Assembly: GCF_003362755.1 (NCBI RefSeq)
Contig: NZ_QKRA01000002.1
Coordinates: forward strand, 496,001 to 560,000
Source: Marinomonas piezotolerans
Lineage (GTDB): Bacteria; Pseudomonadota; Gammaproteobacteria; Pseudomonadales; Marinomonadaceae
Length of the DNA stretch: 64,000 bases
Direction of reading: 5' to 3'
The notes beneath the pieces are model-generated. The model saw nothing but the letters and a program-made list of their open reading frames with translations, did not search any database and was not told where the DNA came from. Of the stretch, positions 32,873-40,210 are shown one piece after another (within the stretch, counting starts at the first letter, position 1; the number at the start of each line of letters is the position of its first letter). The translations under genes and the position numbers were made by a program.

Positions 32873-34795
32873 ATGCAGCCATTAGCAGGATTGCTAAAAC
32901 AATACTTCGGTTTCGATCAATTTCGCGAAGGACAGCAGCAAACGATCGAGCAACTGCTGGCAGGGCAATCGTCTTTGTCCGTGTTCCCAACTGGGTCGGG
33001 TAAGTCGCTGTGTTATCAGTTTACGGCGACACAGCTACCGAACCTGACACTTGTCATTTCGCCGCTGATTGCGTTGATGCATGACCAGTTAGCCTTTTTG
33101 CAGAGCAAGGGCATTCCAAGTGCGTGTTTGGACTCCACTCAAAGTAAAGAAGACAGTCAGCAAGTGATGCAGGATGTCCGCAGTGGTCGGATTAAGATTC
33201 TGATGATTTCAGTAGAGCGCTTTAAGAATGAGCGCTTTCGGCGGTTTATCCAAGGGGTGCCCGTTTCCATGTTAGTTGTGGATGAGGCGCACTGTATTTC
33301 GGAGTGGGGGCATAACTTCCGCCCTGATTACTTGAAACTCCCGCAATATCAGCAAGAGTTGAACATTCCGTTAGTGTTGTTGCTAACCGCCACGGCAACC
33401 CGCCGCGTCCAAAAAGACATGGCGCTGAAGTTTAATATTGCGCCAGAGCACATCGTGCAGACGGGCTTTTATCGTCCCAATCTCGACATCGATTTAATTC
33501 CCGCACAAGGTCAAGATAAGCAAGCCTTGCTGCGCCAAGTTTTGGATAACACCCAAGGAACAGGCATTGTCTACGTGACCCAGCAAAAAACCGCAGACGA
33601 CCTTGCTAACCAATTGCAGCAAGCAGGTTACTCCGCGGTGTCGTATCACGCCGGCCTCGGTAGTGAAGTGCGCGCGGCAATTCAAAATGACTTTATGGCT
33701 GGGCAGACGCGCATTATCGTCGCGACTATTGCGTTTGGTATGGGCATCGATAAATCCGATATTCGTTTTGTCGTGCATTACGATTTGCCAAAATCCATTG
33801 AAAACTACAGCCAAGAAATTGGTCGCGCAGGGCGTGATGGGCAGCCTAGTCGCTGTGTCATGTTGGCCAGCTTAGATGGCTTACATGTGTTGGAAAACTT
33901 CGTATATGGCGATACGCCAGAGCCAAACGCGATCCACGTGCTGTTGCAAGAAGTGATGAGCAATACGGTGCATGGTGAATGGGAAACCCAAGCGTATGGT
34001 CTGGCGCAAACCACCAATATTCGGGCACTACCGCTCAAAACATTGCTCGTACAAATGGAGCTGGCGGGCGCAATCGTGCCGCGCTACAGCTACTACAGCG
34101 ACGTAAAACTTAAGTGGAATCAGAGTCTTGAAGAGATTCAGGCTTCCCTGCCGCCCGAGCAACAAGAGACGTTTCATCACGTCGCGCAGCAGACAGTGTT
34201 CAAGAAAATCTGGGGCGTGCCCGACTTCGAGCGTTTGCATCAGCAAGGGGTAGATCGCGGTACGGCATTGAGTGTGCTGGAACAACTCGCCGACCAAGAT
34301 CGAGTCACACTGGAAACCAAAGGACTGACAGAAGTCTATGGTGTTCGCAGTGAGCAACTTACCTCTGCCTTGGCGCAGCAACTGCAAGACTATGTGGCGC
34401 AGAAAGAAACTTCTGAAATCGAACGCATTGCCACCATGATTCGCTTCTTTGAGCTGGATCGCTGCTTAAATCATAACTTAGCGCGATATTTCGGTGATCA
34501 GCATGCGCCTGAGTCATGCGGCCATTGCTCTGTATGTCGCGGCAACGTGTTGTCATTGCCTAGTACAGACGTGCCCCCTGCGCTAGAAAACTTTGATTCA
34601 GACATGGCATCCGCCAAACGTTGGCTAATGCAAAAACTGCCATCGCAGCAAGTCACCCCCGTATTACTAGCGCGCTTTATGGCAGGGCTGACACAACCCG
34701 TATTTACGAAAATAAGGGCGCGTCAGCAGCCCGAGTTTGGTCGATATGAGGAAACAGCATTCAAAGATCTGTTTGCAAAGGCGCAGGCGTTTTAA
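32873..34795 (+). CDS. recQ: RecQ-family ATP-dependent DNA helicase
   Basis: A 640-residue superfamily 2 helicase unwinding DNA 3'-to-5' in recombination and fork repair. Motif 0 (FGFDQFREGQ), Walker A TGSGKS (40-45), the DEAH box VVDEAHCIS, LTATATRRV and QEIGRAGRDG are all present, and four cysteines (RCLNH, then SCGHCSVC) form the RecQ zinc module. The region after the zinc module is short and shows no clear HRDC domain. A RecQ with a different C terminus elsewhere in the genome cannot be excluded, so the symbol is tentative. Confidence 0.9.
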   Translation: MQPLAGLLKQYFGFDQFREGQQQTIEQLLAGQSSLSVFPTGSGKSLCYQFTATQLPNLTLVISPLIALMHDQLAFLQSKGIPSACLDSTQSKEDSQQVMQDVRSGRIKILMISVERFKNERFRRFIQGVPVSMLVVDEAHCISEWGHNFRPDYLKLPQYQQELNIPLVLLLTATATRRVQKDMALKFNIAPEHIVQTGFYRPNLDIDLIPAQGQDKQALLRQVLDNTQGTGIVYVTQQKTADDLANQLQQAGYSAVSYHAGLGSEVRAAIQNDFMAGQTRIIVATIAFGMGIDKSDIRFVVHYDLPKSIENYSQEIGRAGRDGQPSRCVMLASLDGLHVLENFVYGDTPEPNAIHVLLQEVMSNTVHGEWETQAYGLAQTTNIRALPLKTLLVQMELAGAIVPRYSYYSDVKLKWNQSLEEIQASLPPEQQETFHHVAQQTVFKKIWGVPDFERLHQQGVDRGTALSVLEQLADQDRVTLETKGLTEVYGVRSEQLTSALAQQLQDYVAQKETSEIERIATMIRFFELDRCLNHNLARYFGDQHAPESCGHCSVCRGNVLSLPSTDVPPALENFDSDMASAKRWLMQKLPSQQVTPVLLARFMAGLTQPVFTKIRARQQPEFGRYEETAFKDLFAKAQAF

Positions 34796-34798
34796 ACG

Positions 34799-34842
34799 TT
34801 CTCCTGCAATGCTGGTGATTAGCAAACCGCATTGCAGGAGAA
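34799..34842. terminator. long perfect inverted repeat between convergent genes
   Basis: TTCTCCTGCAATGC and GCATTGCAGGAGAA pair perfectly over 14 bp around a 16-base loop, between the stops of recQ (plus) and the solute-binding gene (minus). No T run follows, so it is probably a shared 3'-end structure. Confidence 0.55.
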
Positions 34843-34849
34843 GAAGGCA

Positions 34850-35587
34850 TTATTGGAAACTTGACAAGATTGCTTCGTACTGGCCGTTGGCCTGTAAGTT
34901 TATTAGCGCTTTATTAAACGCGTCACGTTGTTCGAGGCCATTTTCGGTGGCCTTGGAAAACATGACAAAGATGTCTTGTTCATTGATAGGGGGATTTACA
35001 ATCGAAAGTTCTTCACTGTTTTTACCAAGCTTTTTGGCGAGATCCTTCGCAACATCTAAATTACCTGCGTAGAAATCAACGTCACCATCGTACAGTGCTT
35101 GCACGGCTTCTTTTTCAGTTTCAAACGTTTTCATATTTGGGAACGGGTGCTTATCAAACTCGGCTCCCACCACTGAATCTGCAAGTTTACTGATGCGGTA
35201 AGAATTCAACTCGCTGAACGACTGAATAAAATTAATATCAATTCCGTTACCTTCACGTTTAACAAGCCCTGTGAAAACACTGTAAATCGGTAAAGAATAG
35301 TGATAGTTCTTGGTGCGTTCTTCTGAGTAGTAAGCGCCGACCACGGCATCTTTATTGCCAGCAATTACGTCTTCCAGTGCTTTGCTCCAACTCGTAAACT
35401 CTAATGTGAAGTCTGTGCCTGATGAGTTCATGGTCTGTTTCACAATCTCCGCTAAAACACCATGTCTGTCTTCGTTTTCACCGATGTAAGGAGGCCAGTT
35501 TAGAGTGGTGTAGCGTACTTCCTGAGCAAGCATTGGAGTTGCCATCGAGAGCCCTGCTAACACGAGTAATGTCTTTGCTGCTTTCAT
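34850..35587 (-). CDS. periplasmic substrate-binding protein (SBP_bac_3 type)
   Basis: A 245-residue exported protein: signal peptide (about 1-21, ending PMLAQ), then a type II periplasmic binding fold with VRYTTLNWPPYIGENE, FEFTSWSKALEDVIAG-like and DGDVDFYAG stretches. Such orphan proteins without ABC permease genes are common in marine gammaproteobacteria and may act with chemoreceptors or other sensors. Ligand unknown; amino-acid-like ligands are typical of the fold. Confidence 0.85.
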   Translation of the reverse strand: MKAAKTLLVLAGLSMATPMLAQEVRYTTLNWPPYIGENEDRHGVLAEIVKQTMNSSGTDFTLEFTSWSKALEDVIAGNKDAVVGAYYSEERTKNYHYSLPIYSVFTGLVKREGNGIDINFIQSFSELNSYRISKLADSVVGAEFDKHPFPNMKTFETEKEAVQALYDGDVDFYAGNLDVAKDLAKKLGKNSEELSIVNPPINEQDIFVMFSKATENGLEQRDAFNKALINLQANGQYEAILSSFQ

Positions 35588-35773
35588 ATTTTATCCTTAT
35601 TTTTATTAGTTGAAATTAGAATAGTTCAGAGCATCAAATATTTCTAATAATTGTTTATACAAACGTTGCTGAGCATTGATATTCTCTAGGTCTACCTACA
35701 AAAGGCGCTTCATCCGTCGAAGTGGCGAATGCTAAACTAGCCTTTTTACCTACACGCTAACGGTGCCTTGTTT

Positions 35774-37018
35774 ATGAGTTTTTCTACCTTAGGTCTTCAT
35801 GCGGATGTGTTATCCGTACTCGATAAACTTGGCTATCACACGCCAACGCCCATTCAGTTGGCTGCAATCCCTGACGTCCTAGCGGGGCATGATGTCATGG
35901 CGGGCGCGCAAACCGGAACGGGCAAAACCGCCGCCTTTGCGTTGCCTCTCATTCAACGTCATCTGGAACGACAAGACACGGAAAAGGTTATTCGTGTGTT
36001 AGTGCTCACTCCGACGCGAGAGCTTGCACAGCAAGTCCATAAAAGCTTTGTAACATACAGCCAAGGCGCTGGTCTCAATGCAGTCGTGGCCTATGGCGGA
36101 GCCAGCATTAACCCGCAGATTGAAGCGCTGAACGCAGGATGCGACGTATTGGTGGCAACACCCGGTCGCTTGCTTGAGCTGGCAATGAAGCAGCTGATCG
36201 ACCTGAGCACCGTACAGACCTTAGTGCTGGATGAAGCAGACCGTATGCTTGATATGGGCTTCATCATCGACATTGAGCGCATCTTGAAACGCTTACCTGA
36301 TACTCGCCAAACACTGTTTTTCTCTGCCACCTTTAACGATGAGGTGTTCGCCCTCAGTAAAACGATCCTCACCCAACCTAAGCTCATTGAAGTGTCGGGG
36401 CGTAATGCGACAGCAACGCAAGTAGAGCAACGTATTTACGAAGTCGATAACAAGCGCAAAGCAGCGTTGATCGCCTATTTGATCGGCTCGAAAAACTGGC
36501 AACAAGTGCTGATCTTTACCCGCACGAAACAAGCCGTCGACGAACTGGCCAAAGAATTGGGTAAAGACGGCATCAAAGCTGCCGCCGTGCATGGCGATAA
36601 ATCCCAAGGTGCGCGTGATCGTGGGCTTGAAGAGTTCAAAACAGGTCAAGTTCGTGCGCTGGTCGCCACAGACGTCGCGGCGCGTGGCTTAGACATTGAG
36701 CAGCTGCAATATGTCATCAACTACGAGCTACCTTACAACGCAGAAGACTACATTCACCGTATCGGTCGGACAGGGCGCGCGGGGCAAACAGGCCTAGCCA
36801 TTTCATTGGTATCGGCAAAAGAAAAGTACCTACTGGCGGACATCGAAAAGCTCGCGGGGGAGCACTTTGTGCCGCAATGGTTAGAAGGCTTTGAACCGAA
36901 CCTAATGGCGCAAGAAGACACCAGCCCAAAACGCAAACCCTCGAAAAAATCCCTGCGCGCGAAAGCACTCGGACAAGGTGGGGGCAAAGCAAAAAGTGCT
37001 AAGCCGCGTCGCCGCTAG
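35774..37018 (+). CDS. DEAD-box RNA helicase, RhlE-like
   Basis: A 414-residue RNA helicase with every motif: Q motif (YHTPTPIQ), AQTGTGKT, PTRELAQQ, the DEAD box VLDEADRMLDMG, SAT, and HRIGRTGRAG. A lysine/arginine-rich tail (KRKPSKKSLRAKALG, KSAKPRRR) should bind RNA. Length and tail fit the RhlE group, which takes part in ribosome assembly and RNA turnover. ATG 35774 is chosen over a TTG two codons upstream. Confidence 0.92.
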   Translation: MSFSTLGLHADVLSVLDKLGYHTPTPIQLAAIPDVLAGHDVMAGAQTGTGKTAAFALPLIQRHLERQDTEKVIRVLVLTPTRELAQQVHKSFVTYSQGAGLNAVVAYGGASINPQIEALNAGCDVLVATPGRLLELAMKQLIDLSTVQTLVLDEADRMLDMGFIIDIERILKRLPDTRQTLFFSATFNDEVFALSKTILTQPKLIEVSGRNATATQVEQRIYEVDNKRKAALIAYLIGSKNWQQVLIFTRTKQAVDELAKELGKDGIKAAAVHGDKSQGARDRGLEEFKTGQVRALVATDVAARGLDIEQLQYVINYELPYNAEDYIHRIGRTGRAGQTGLAISLVSAKEKYLLADIEKLAGEHFVPQWLEGFEPNLMAQEDTSPKRKPSKKSLRAKALGQGGGKAKSAKPRRR

Positions 37019-37093
37019 GGTTTTTGTTGTTCAACACGCCAAGGCCGCCTAGTATGGGGCTGAATACATCGAATTCAGACAAAGAGACACACC

Positions 37094-37345
37094 ATGCAAC
37101 TTGATATCCAAAGCAAAGCCTTCGCAGGCGTAGAGCTACAAGTCACCACAGTAGAAGGCATTGGCTACTTCAACCAAGCACAACTGCTCGACCTTAGCGA
37201 CCGTATCATGACGGAAAAAGCAAAAACCACCTTTGTCGACATCGCCGAAGCGCAAAAATACCTAGACGATCATCCAGCAGTCTTTGCCGCCATGCGAAAA
37301 TGGAGCCCAGAACCCGGCATCGCTGCTACGGTGAAGTTGGGCTAA
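37094..37345 (+). CDS. hypothetical protein, 83 aa
   Basis: An 83-residue soluble protein with mixed alpha/beta character (FAGVELQVTTVEGIGYFNQ, then a helix QLLDLSDRIMTEKAK). No signal, membrane segment or recognised motif. Clean base composition and an AGACAC-ATG context support it as real. It follows the helicase by 75 bp and may be co-transcribed. Function unknown. Confidence 0.6.
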   Translation: MQLDIQSKAFAGVELQVTTVEGIGYFNQAQLLDLSDRIMTEKAKTTFVDIAEAQKYLDDHPAVFAAMRKWSPEPGIAATVKLG

Positions 37346-37400
37346 AAGAATTAGCCGCTGGCCTATCGCTAAACGGTTTTCAATTGAGATTGGTCAAGTT

Positions 37401-37466
37401 ATGATTAGCACTATGAACATGCAAACCCTGTCGACTCACACGCGAATTATTACCATCATTCCATAG
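37401..37466 (+). CDS. putative Thr/Ile-rich leader peptide (attenuation)
   Basis: A 21-codon frame (ATG 37401; internal ATGs at 37413 and 37419) encodes a peptide ending STHTRIITIIP, with five Thr and five Ile codons overall and a run ATT ATT ACC ATC ATT just before the stop. It resembles thr/ilv operon leader peptides and sits in front of three mutually exclusive RNA stems. The ribosome-binding site is weak, so which ATG is used is open; a possible promoter (TTTTCA, 17 bp, TATGAT) would even start the RNA near ATG 37413. Expression is unproven. Confidence 0.45.
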   Translation: MISTMNMQTLSTHTRIITIIP

Positions 37467-37521
37467 GAATGGTGGGCTTGTGTGTGTCTGACAATAAACC
37501 CGCCTAAGAGGCGGGTTTATT
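37451..37521 (+). promoter_or_regulatory. attenuator-like RNA: competing stems and terminator
   Basis: Segment 1 (about 37452-37462) pairs with segment 2 (37467-37476, GGAATGGTGG). Segment 2 (GGTGGGCTT, 37471-37479) can instead pair with AAACCCGCC (37496-37504), which is the 5' arm of the terminator AATAAACCCGCCT / AGGCGGGTTTATT (37493-37521). This 1:2, 2:3, 3:4 logic is that of amino-acid biosynthetic attenuators. The regulated gene would be the P-loop kinase at 37563. Confidence 0.45.
37493..37521 (+). terminator. perfect hairpin terminator before the P-loop kinase
   Basis: AATAAACCCGCCT and AGGCGGGTTTATT form a perfect 13-bp stem with a 3-base loop and a T-rich downstream flank. It may simply end the upstream 83-aa gene, or act as the attenuator of the kinase gene 41 bp downstream. 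Confidence 0.8.
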
Positions 37522-37562
37522 GTTTGTGTCTCTTAGGCTTTTTAGTCCACAAAGGAGATACG

Positions 37563-38075
37563 ATGAAAAAGGTCGCTGTATTCGGTAATGCTGGGGCAGG
37601 GAAATCAACGCTTGCTAAGCAACTTGCCAGCGCAACGGGATTGCCGTTGTGTTCTCTTGATAAACTTCAATTTCGTGTAGGTGGCGCACCGGTGCCACAA
37701 GAAGAATTTTTGGCGCAGCATCAAGCTGTTCTACAACAGGATCAATGGGTGATCGATGGGTTTGGCGGTGTCGAAGCGGCGTGGCAGCGTTTTGCGGCGG
37801 CGGATACCTTGGTGTACCTCGATTTACCGCTTTGGCGTCACGCTTGGTGGGTCACGAAACGCCTTGTTAAAGGTTTGTTTGTTACGCCGGAAGGCTGGCC
37901 TGAGAAAAGCCCGATATTGAAAAGCACGTGGAACAGCTACAAGGTGTTGTGGCTTTGTCATCGTAACCTCACGCCCGCATACCGCAAGCTCGTTCAAGAA
38001 CAGCGAGCTACCAAGACAGTGTATCACCTGACATCGCCTGCAGAGATCCGTCAATTTTTGCGACAGCTGAGATGA
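37563..38075 (+). CDS. P-loop NTPase, adenylate-kinase-like (topology-modulation type)
   Basis: A 170-residue cytoplasmic protein. The N-terminal Walker A GNAGAGKSTLAKQLA, LDKLQFR, the strand-helix unit DQWVIDGFGGV and LVYLDLPLWRHAWWVTKR match the FlaR/adenylate-kinase-related family. Physiological substrate is unknown for this family. AAAGGAGA precedes ATG 37563. It is preceded by the attenuator-like leader at 37401-37521, unusual for such a gene. Confidence 0.82.
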   Translation: MKKVAVFGNAGAGKSTLAKQLASATGLPLCSLDKLQFRVGGAPVPQEEFLAQHQAVLQQDQWVIDGFGGVEAAWQRFAAADTLVYLDLPLWRHAWWVTKRLVKGLFVTPEGWPEKSPILKSTWNSYKVLWLCHRNLTPAYRKLVQEQRATKTVYHLTSPAEIRQFLRQLR

Positions 38076-38090
38076 TCGCCGATTGTGGCA

Positions 38091-38123
38091 GTCAATGCGT
38101 TGCTGACTCAGCAACGCATTGAC
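38091..38123. terminator. long perfect inverted repeat between convergent genes
   Basis: GTCAATGCGTTGCTG and its exact complement form a 15-bp stem with a 3-base loop between the stops of the P-loop kinase and the MFS transporter. No T tract; same style as the structures at 15680 and 34799. Confidence 0.6.
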
Positions 38124-38132
38124 GATCATGGC

Positions 38133-39419
38133 CTAGTCTTGAACGTGACGAACTGCGAACACACCATAGCCTGCGACAATCAGGAAGCATGCTGCGGGGA
38201 CAAGGTACGATATACTTGCGTTGAACGTATCGATCACGGCGCCTTGTACCATCGGCATGATGGCACCGCCTAAGATGGCCATAACGAGACCCGCAGAACC
38301 GAACTTGGTGTCCTGACCTAGGCCGTTTAAGGCAATGCCGTAAATGGTTGGGAACATTAACGACAAGCAGGCAGAGATGCCCACAATCGCCCACACACCC
38401 GTAATATCAGAGGCTTGCGCCGCGTATGCGCACAATAGTGTGCCGATGAAACCGAGGCCAGCAAGCAGCAATGCGGGGCGGAAGATGCCGATCAACCATG
38501 TCATGATGAAGCGCGAGATCAAAAACAAGATCAGGCTGTATTGCAAATAATCTGAGGCACTGGCTTCACTGCCACCGATGGCTTCTTGCACGTACTGGAT
38601 AGTAAAGGTCCAGACACACGTTTGCGCTGCGACATTAAAAAACTGCGCCACGACACCCCAACGATACTGCGGCAGTTTAAGTAGTCGTTTGAGCGTTGGA
38701 ATAAAACCATCATGTAGCTCTTGTTCACGACTGACGCCCGCGTTTTCAGCACGAGGAACCTTGACCAACGCAATCAATAGCCAGATGACCAATAGCACCA
38801 GAGCCATGCCCACATAGGGAGTCATGACCGCTTGCAGCTCTGCGGCACGTACGGCGTTTAACGCATCGTGGCTCATCGCAGCCCGTTGCTCGGCGGTTGC
38901 TGTGTTCAGGTTGGGCAAAATCAAAACCGCGGCCAAGAATACCCCGATATTGGTGCCTACAGGATTAAAGGCTTGGGCTAAGTTCAAGCGTCGGGTAGCG
39001 TTGTGGCGTGGCCCCATGGCCATCACAAATGGATTGGCTGAGGTTTCTTGGATCGATAAGCCTGCCGCCATGATAAAGAGCGCGGCCAAAAAGAAACCGT
39101 ATGTCATGGAGAGGCTAGCAGGATAAAACGCGAGTGCCCCCAAACAAGCTAAGCCAAGGCCGGTGAGCACGCCGGTTTTATAGGAAAAACGCACATTGAT
39201 GAACGCCGCGGGCAGTGCCAAGCAGAAATAAGCACCGTAATAAGCAAACTGCACAAACGCCGATTGTAGGTTGCTCATGGTGAAGATCTTGCTAAAGACC
39301 TTAACTAAGGGATCGGTCATGTTGGCAGCGACGCCCCACGCCGCAAAACAGGTGATCAGAAGAATAAACGCCAGACGCATGTTGGCATAAACGAAAGGCT
39401 CGCGCTCATTGGTTTGCAT
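38133..39419 (-). CDS. FucP-type MFS sugar transporter
   Basis: A 428-residue major facilitator protein with about twelve helices. Family marks include FYGAYFCLALPAAF-like (YYGAYFCLALPAAF), NPFVMAMGP and LSLMFPTIYGIALNGLG, all characteristic of the L-fucose/glucose:proton symporter group (FucP/GluP). ATG 39419 is preferred because a longer frame to 39500 lacks a ribosome-binding site and gives an atypical N terminus. No sugar-catabolic genes adjoin it, so the sugar is undetermined. Confidence 0.88.
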   Translation of the reverse strand: MQTNEREPFVYANMRLAFILLITCFAAWGVAANMTDPLVKVFSKIFTMSNLQSAFVQFAYYGAYFCLALPAAFINVRFSYKTGVLTGLGLACLGALAFYPASLSMTYGFFLAALFIMAAGLSIQETSANPFVMAMGPRHNATRRLNLAQAFNPVGTNIGVFLAAVLILPNLNTATAEQRAAMSHDALNAVRAAELQAVMTPYVGMALVLLVIWLLIALVKVPRAENAGVSREQELHDGFIPTLKRLLKLPQYRWGVVAQFFNVAAQTCVWTFTIQYVQEAIGGSEASASDYLQYSLILFLISRFIMTWLIGIFRPALLLAGLGFIGTLLCAYAAQASDITGVWAIVGISACLSLMFPTIYGIALNGLGQDTKFGSAGLVMAILGGAIMPMVQGAVIDTFNASISYLVPAACFLIVAGYGVFAVRHVQD

Positions 39420-39689
39420 AGATAGTTGCCTGTTTCTTTTTTTATTAATGGGATCAATCCGATACAGATTTGTCAGACTGACGCATAAAGGCTGCACCAT
39501 AGTCGACTTTTACTGATGAACGATTAACAGAAGGGGGGTAAAATGCAAAAAATGTGTAACGAAGTCGGTGGCTGTTAGTGCCACTCTGAATATTGCTCCA
39601 TTGATTTAAGGTCGATAAACCTTGCGCAAAAAGTCAGCAAATACATAAGCAACCGTCTATGCTGAAGAAAACAACAATAGGAGAGCTGT
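39420..39689. other. intergenic region between MFS transporter and hypothetical gene
   Basis: About 270 bases holding the divergent promoters of the transporter and the 105-aa gene. An 11-codon frame (ATG 39543, preceded by AGAAGGGGGG) ends at TAG about 30 bases on and is followed by a weak GTGGC/GCCAC hairpin. This is too thin to call a gene. Confidence 0.4.
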
Positions 39690-40007
39690 ATGAAATTCGG
39701 ATTAGTCGATCGTCAAGGGTATGTTCCGGACATGAAATACGGTGAGGCAGGACAAGAACTTTCGTGCTTTGTGCCATCAGGGTATACGTTTAAACAGGTT
39801 TCTTACGTCAATGGAGAAGGTGAAGTATTGGTTGATGGCCATACGTGGCGCTTCTTTTTTACCCAAGAAGGGATCGGTGCTGAGTTGATGACAGGCATCG
39901 TTACCTTAAAAGAAGCTGAGACGTTTTTGTCGGCGGTGAAATCTCACATTTGGGGAGATAGCCATCAACAAGTACAAATATTCATTTCAGGCGTTGCGCC
40001 AGATTAA
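39690..40007 (+). CDS. hypothetical protein, 105 aa
   Basis: A 105-residue soluble protein, probably alpha/beta (SYVNGEGEVLVDGHTWRFFF, then the helix KEAETFLSAVKSHIW). AATAGGAGAG supplies a good ribosome-binding site. No signal peptide, membrane helix or motif recognised. It lies alone before a chemoreceptor gene. Function unknown. Confidence 0.65.
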   Translation: MKFGLVDRQGYVPDMKYGEAGQELSCFVPSGYTFKQVSYVNGEGEVLVDGHTWRFFFTQEGIGAELMTGIVTLKEAETFLSAVKSHIWGDSHQQVQIFISGVAPD

Positions 40008-40086
40008 GTTGAGGGTAAGTGTTACAGGTTAATGACTTATTTATAGCGATTAGTTGAAAAACGCTGGTATCGGTATGTTACGTATG

Positions 40087-40105
40087 CTGTGATTGCGCAT
40101 CACAG
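40087..40105. promoter_or_regulatory. palindrome upstream of chemoreceptor
   Basis: CTGTGAT-TGCGC-ATCACAG, perfect 7-bp arms. It resembles a CRP site but the TGTGA and TCACA halves are seven rather than six bases apart, so the protein that binds it, if any, is uncertain. It lies about 105 bp before the chemoreceptor start. Confidence 0.35.
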
Positions 40106-40210
40106 AGATCCTGATACATAACGTTTTCCTCTTTAGGGATGATGAGGCTGTCATCAAAAGTGGATCTCTGTGTTTCAGGTCTGTGTTTCGTATTTTTAGA
40201 GGTTGTGTAC

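Noticed and set aside
39543..39580. 11-codon leader peptide with strong purine-rich ribosome-binding site
   Set aside because: No amino-acid bias, no competing stems and no terminator follow, unlike the case at 37401.
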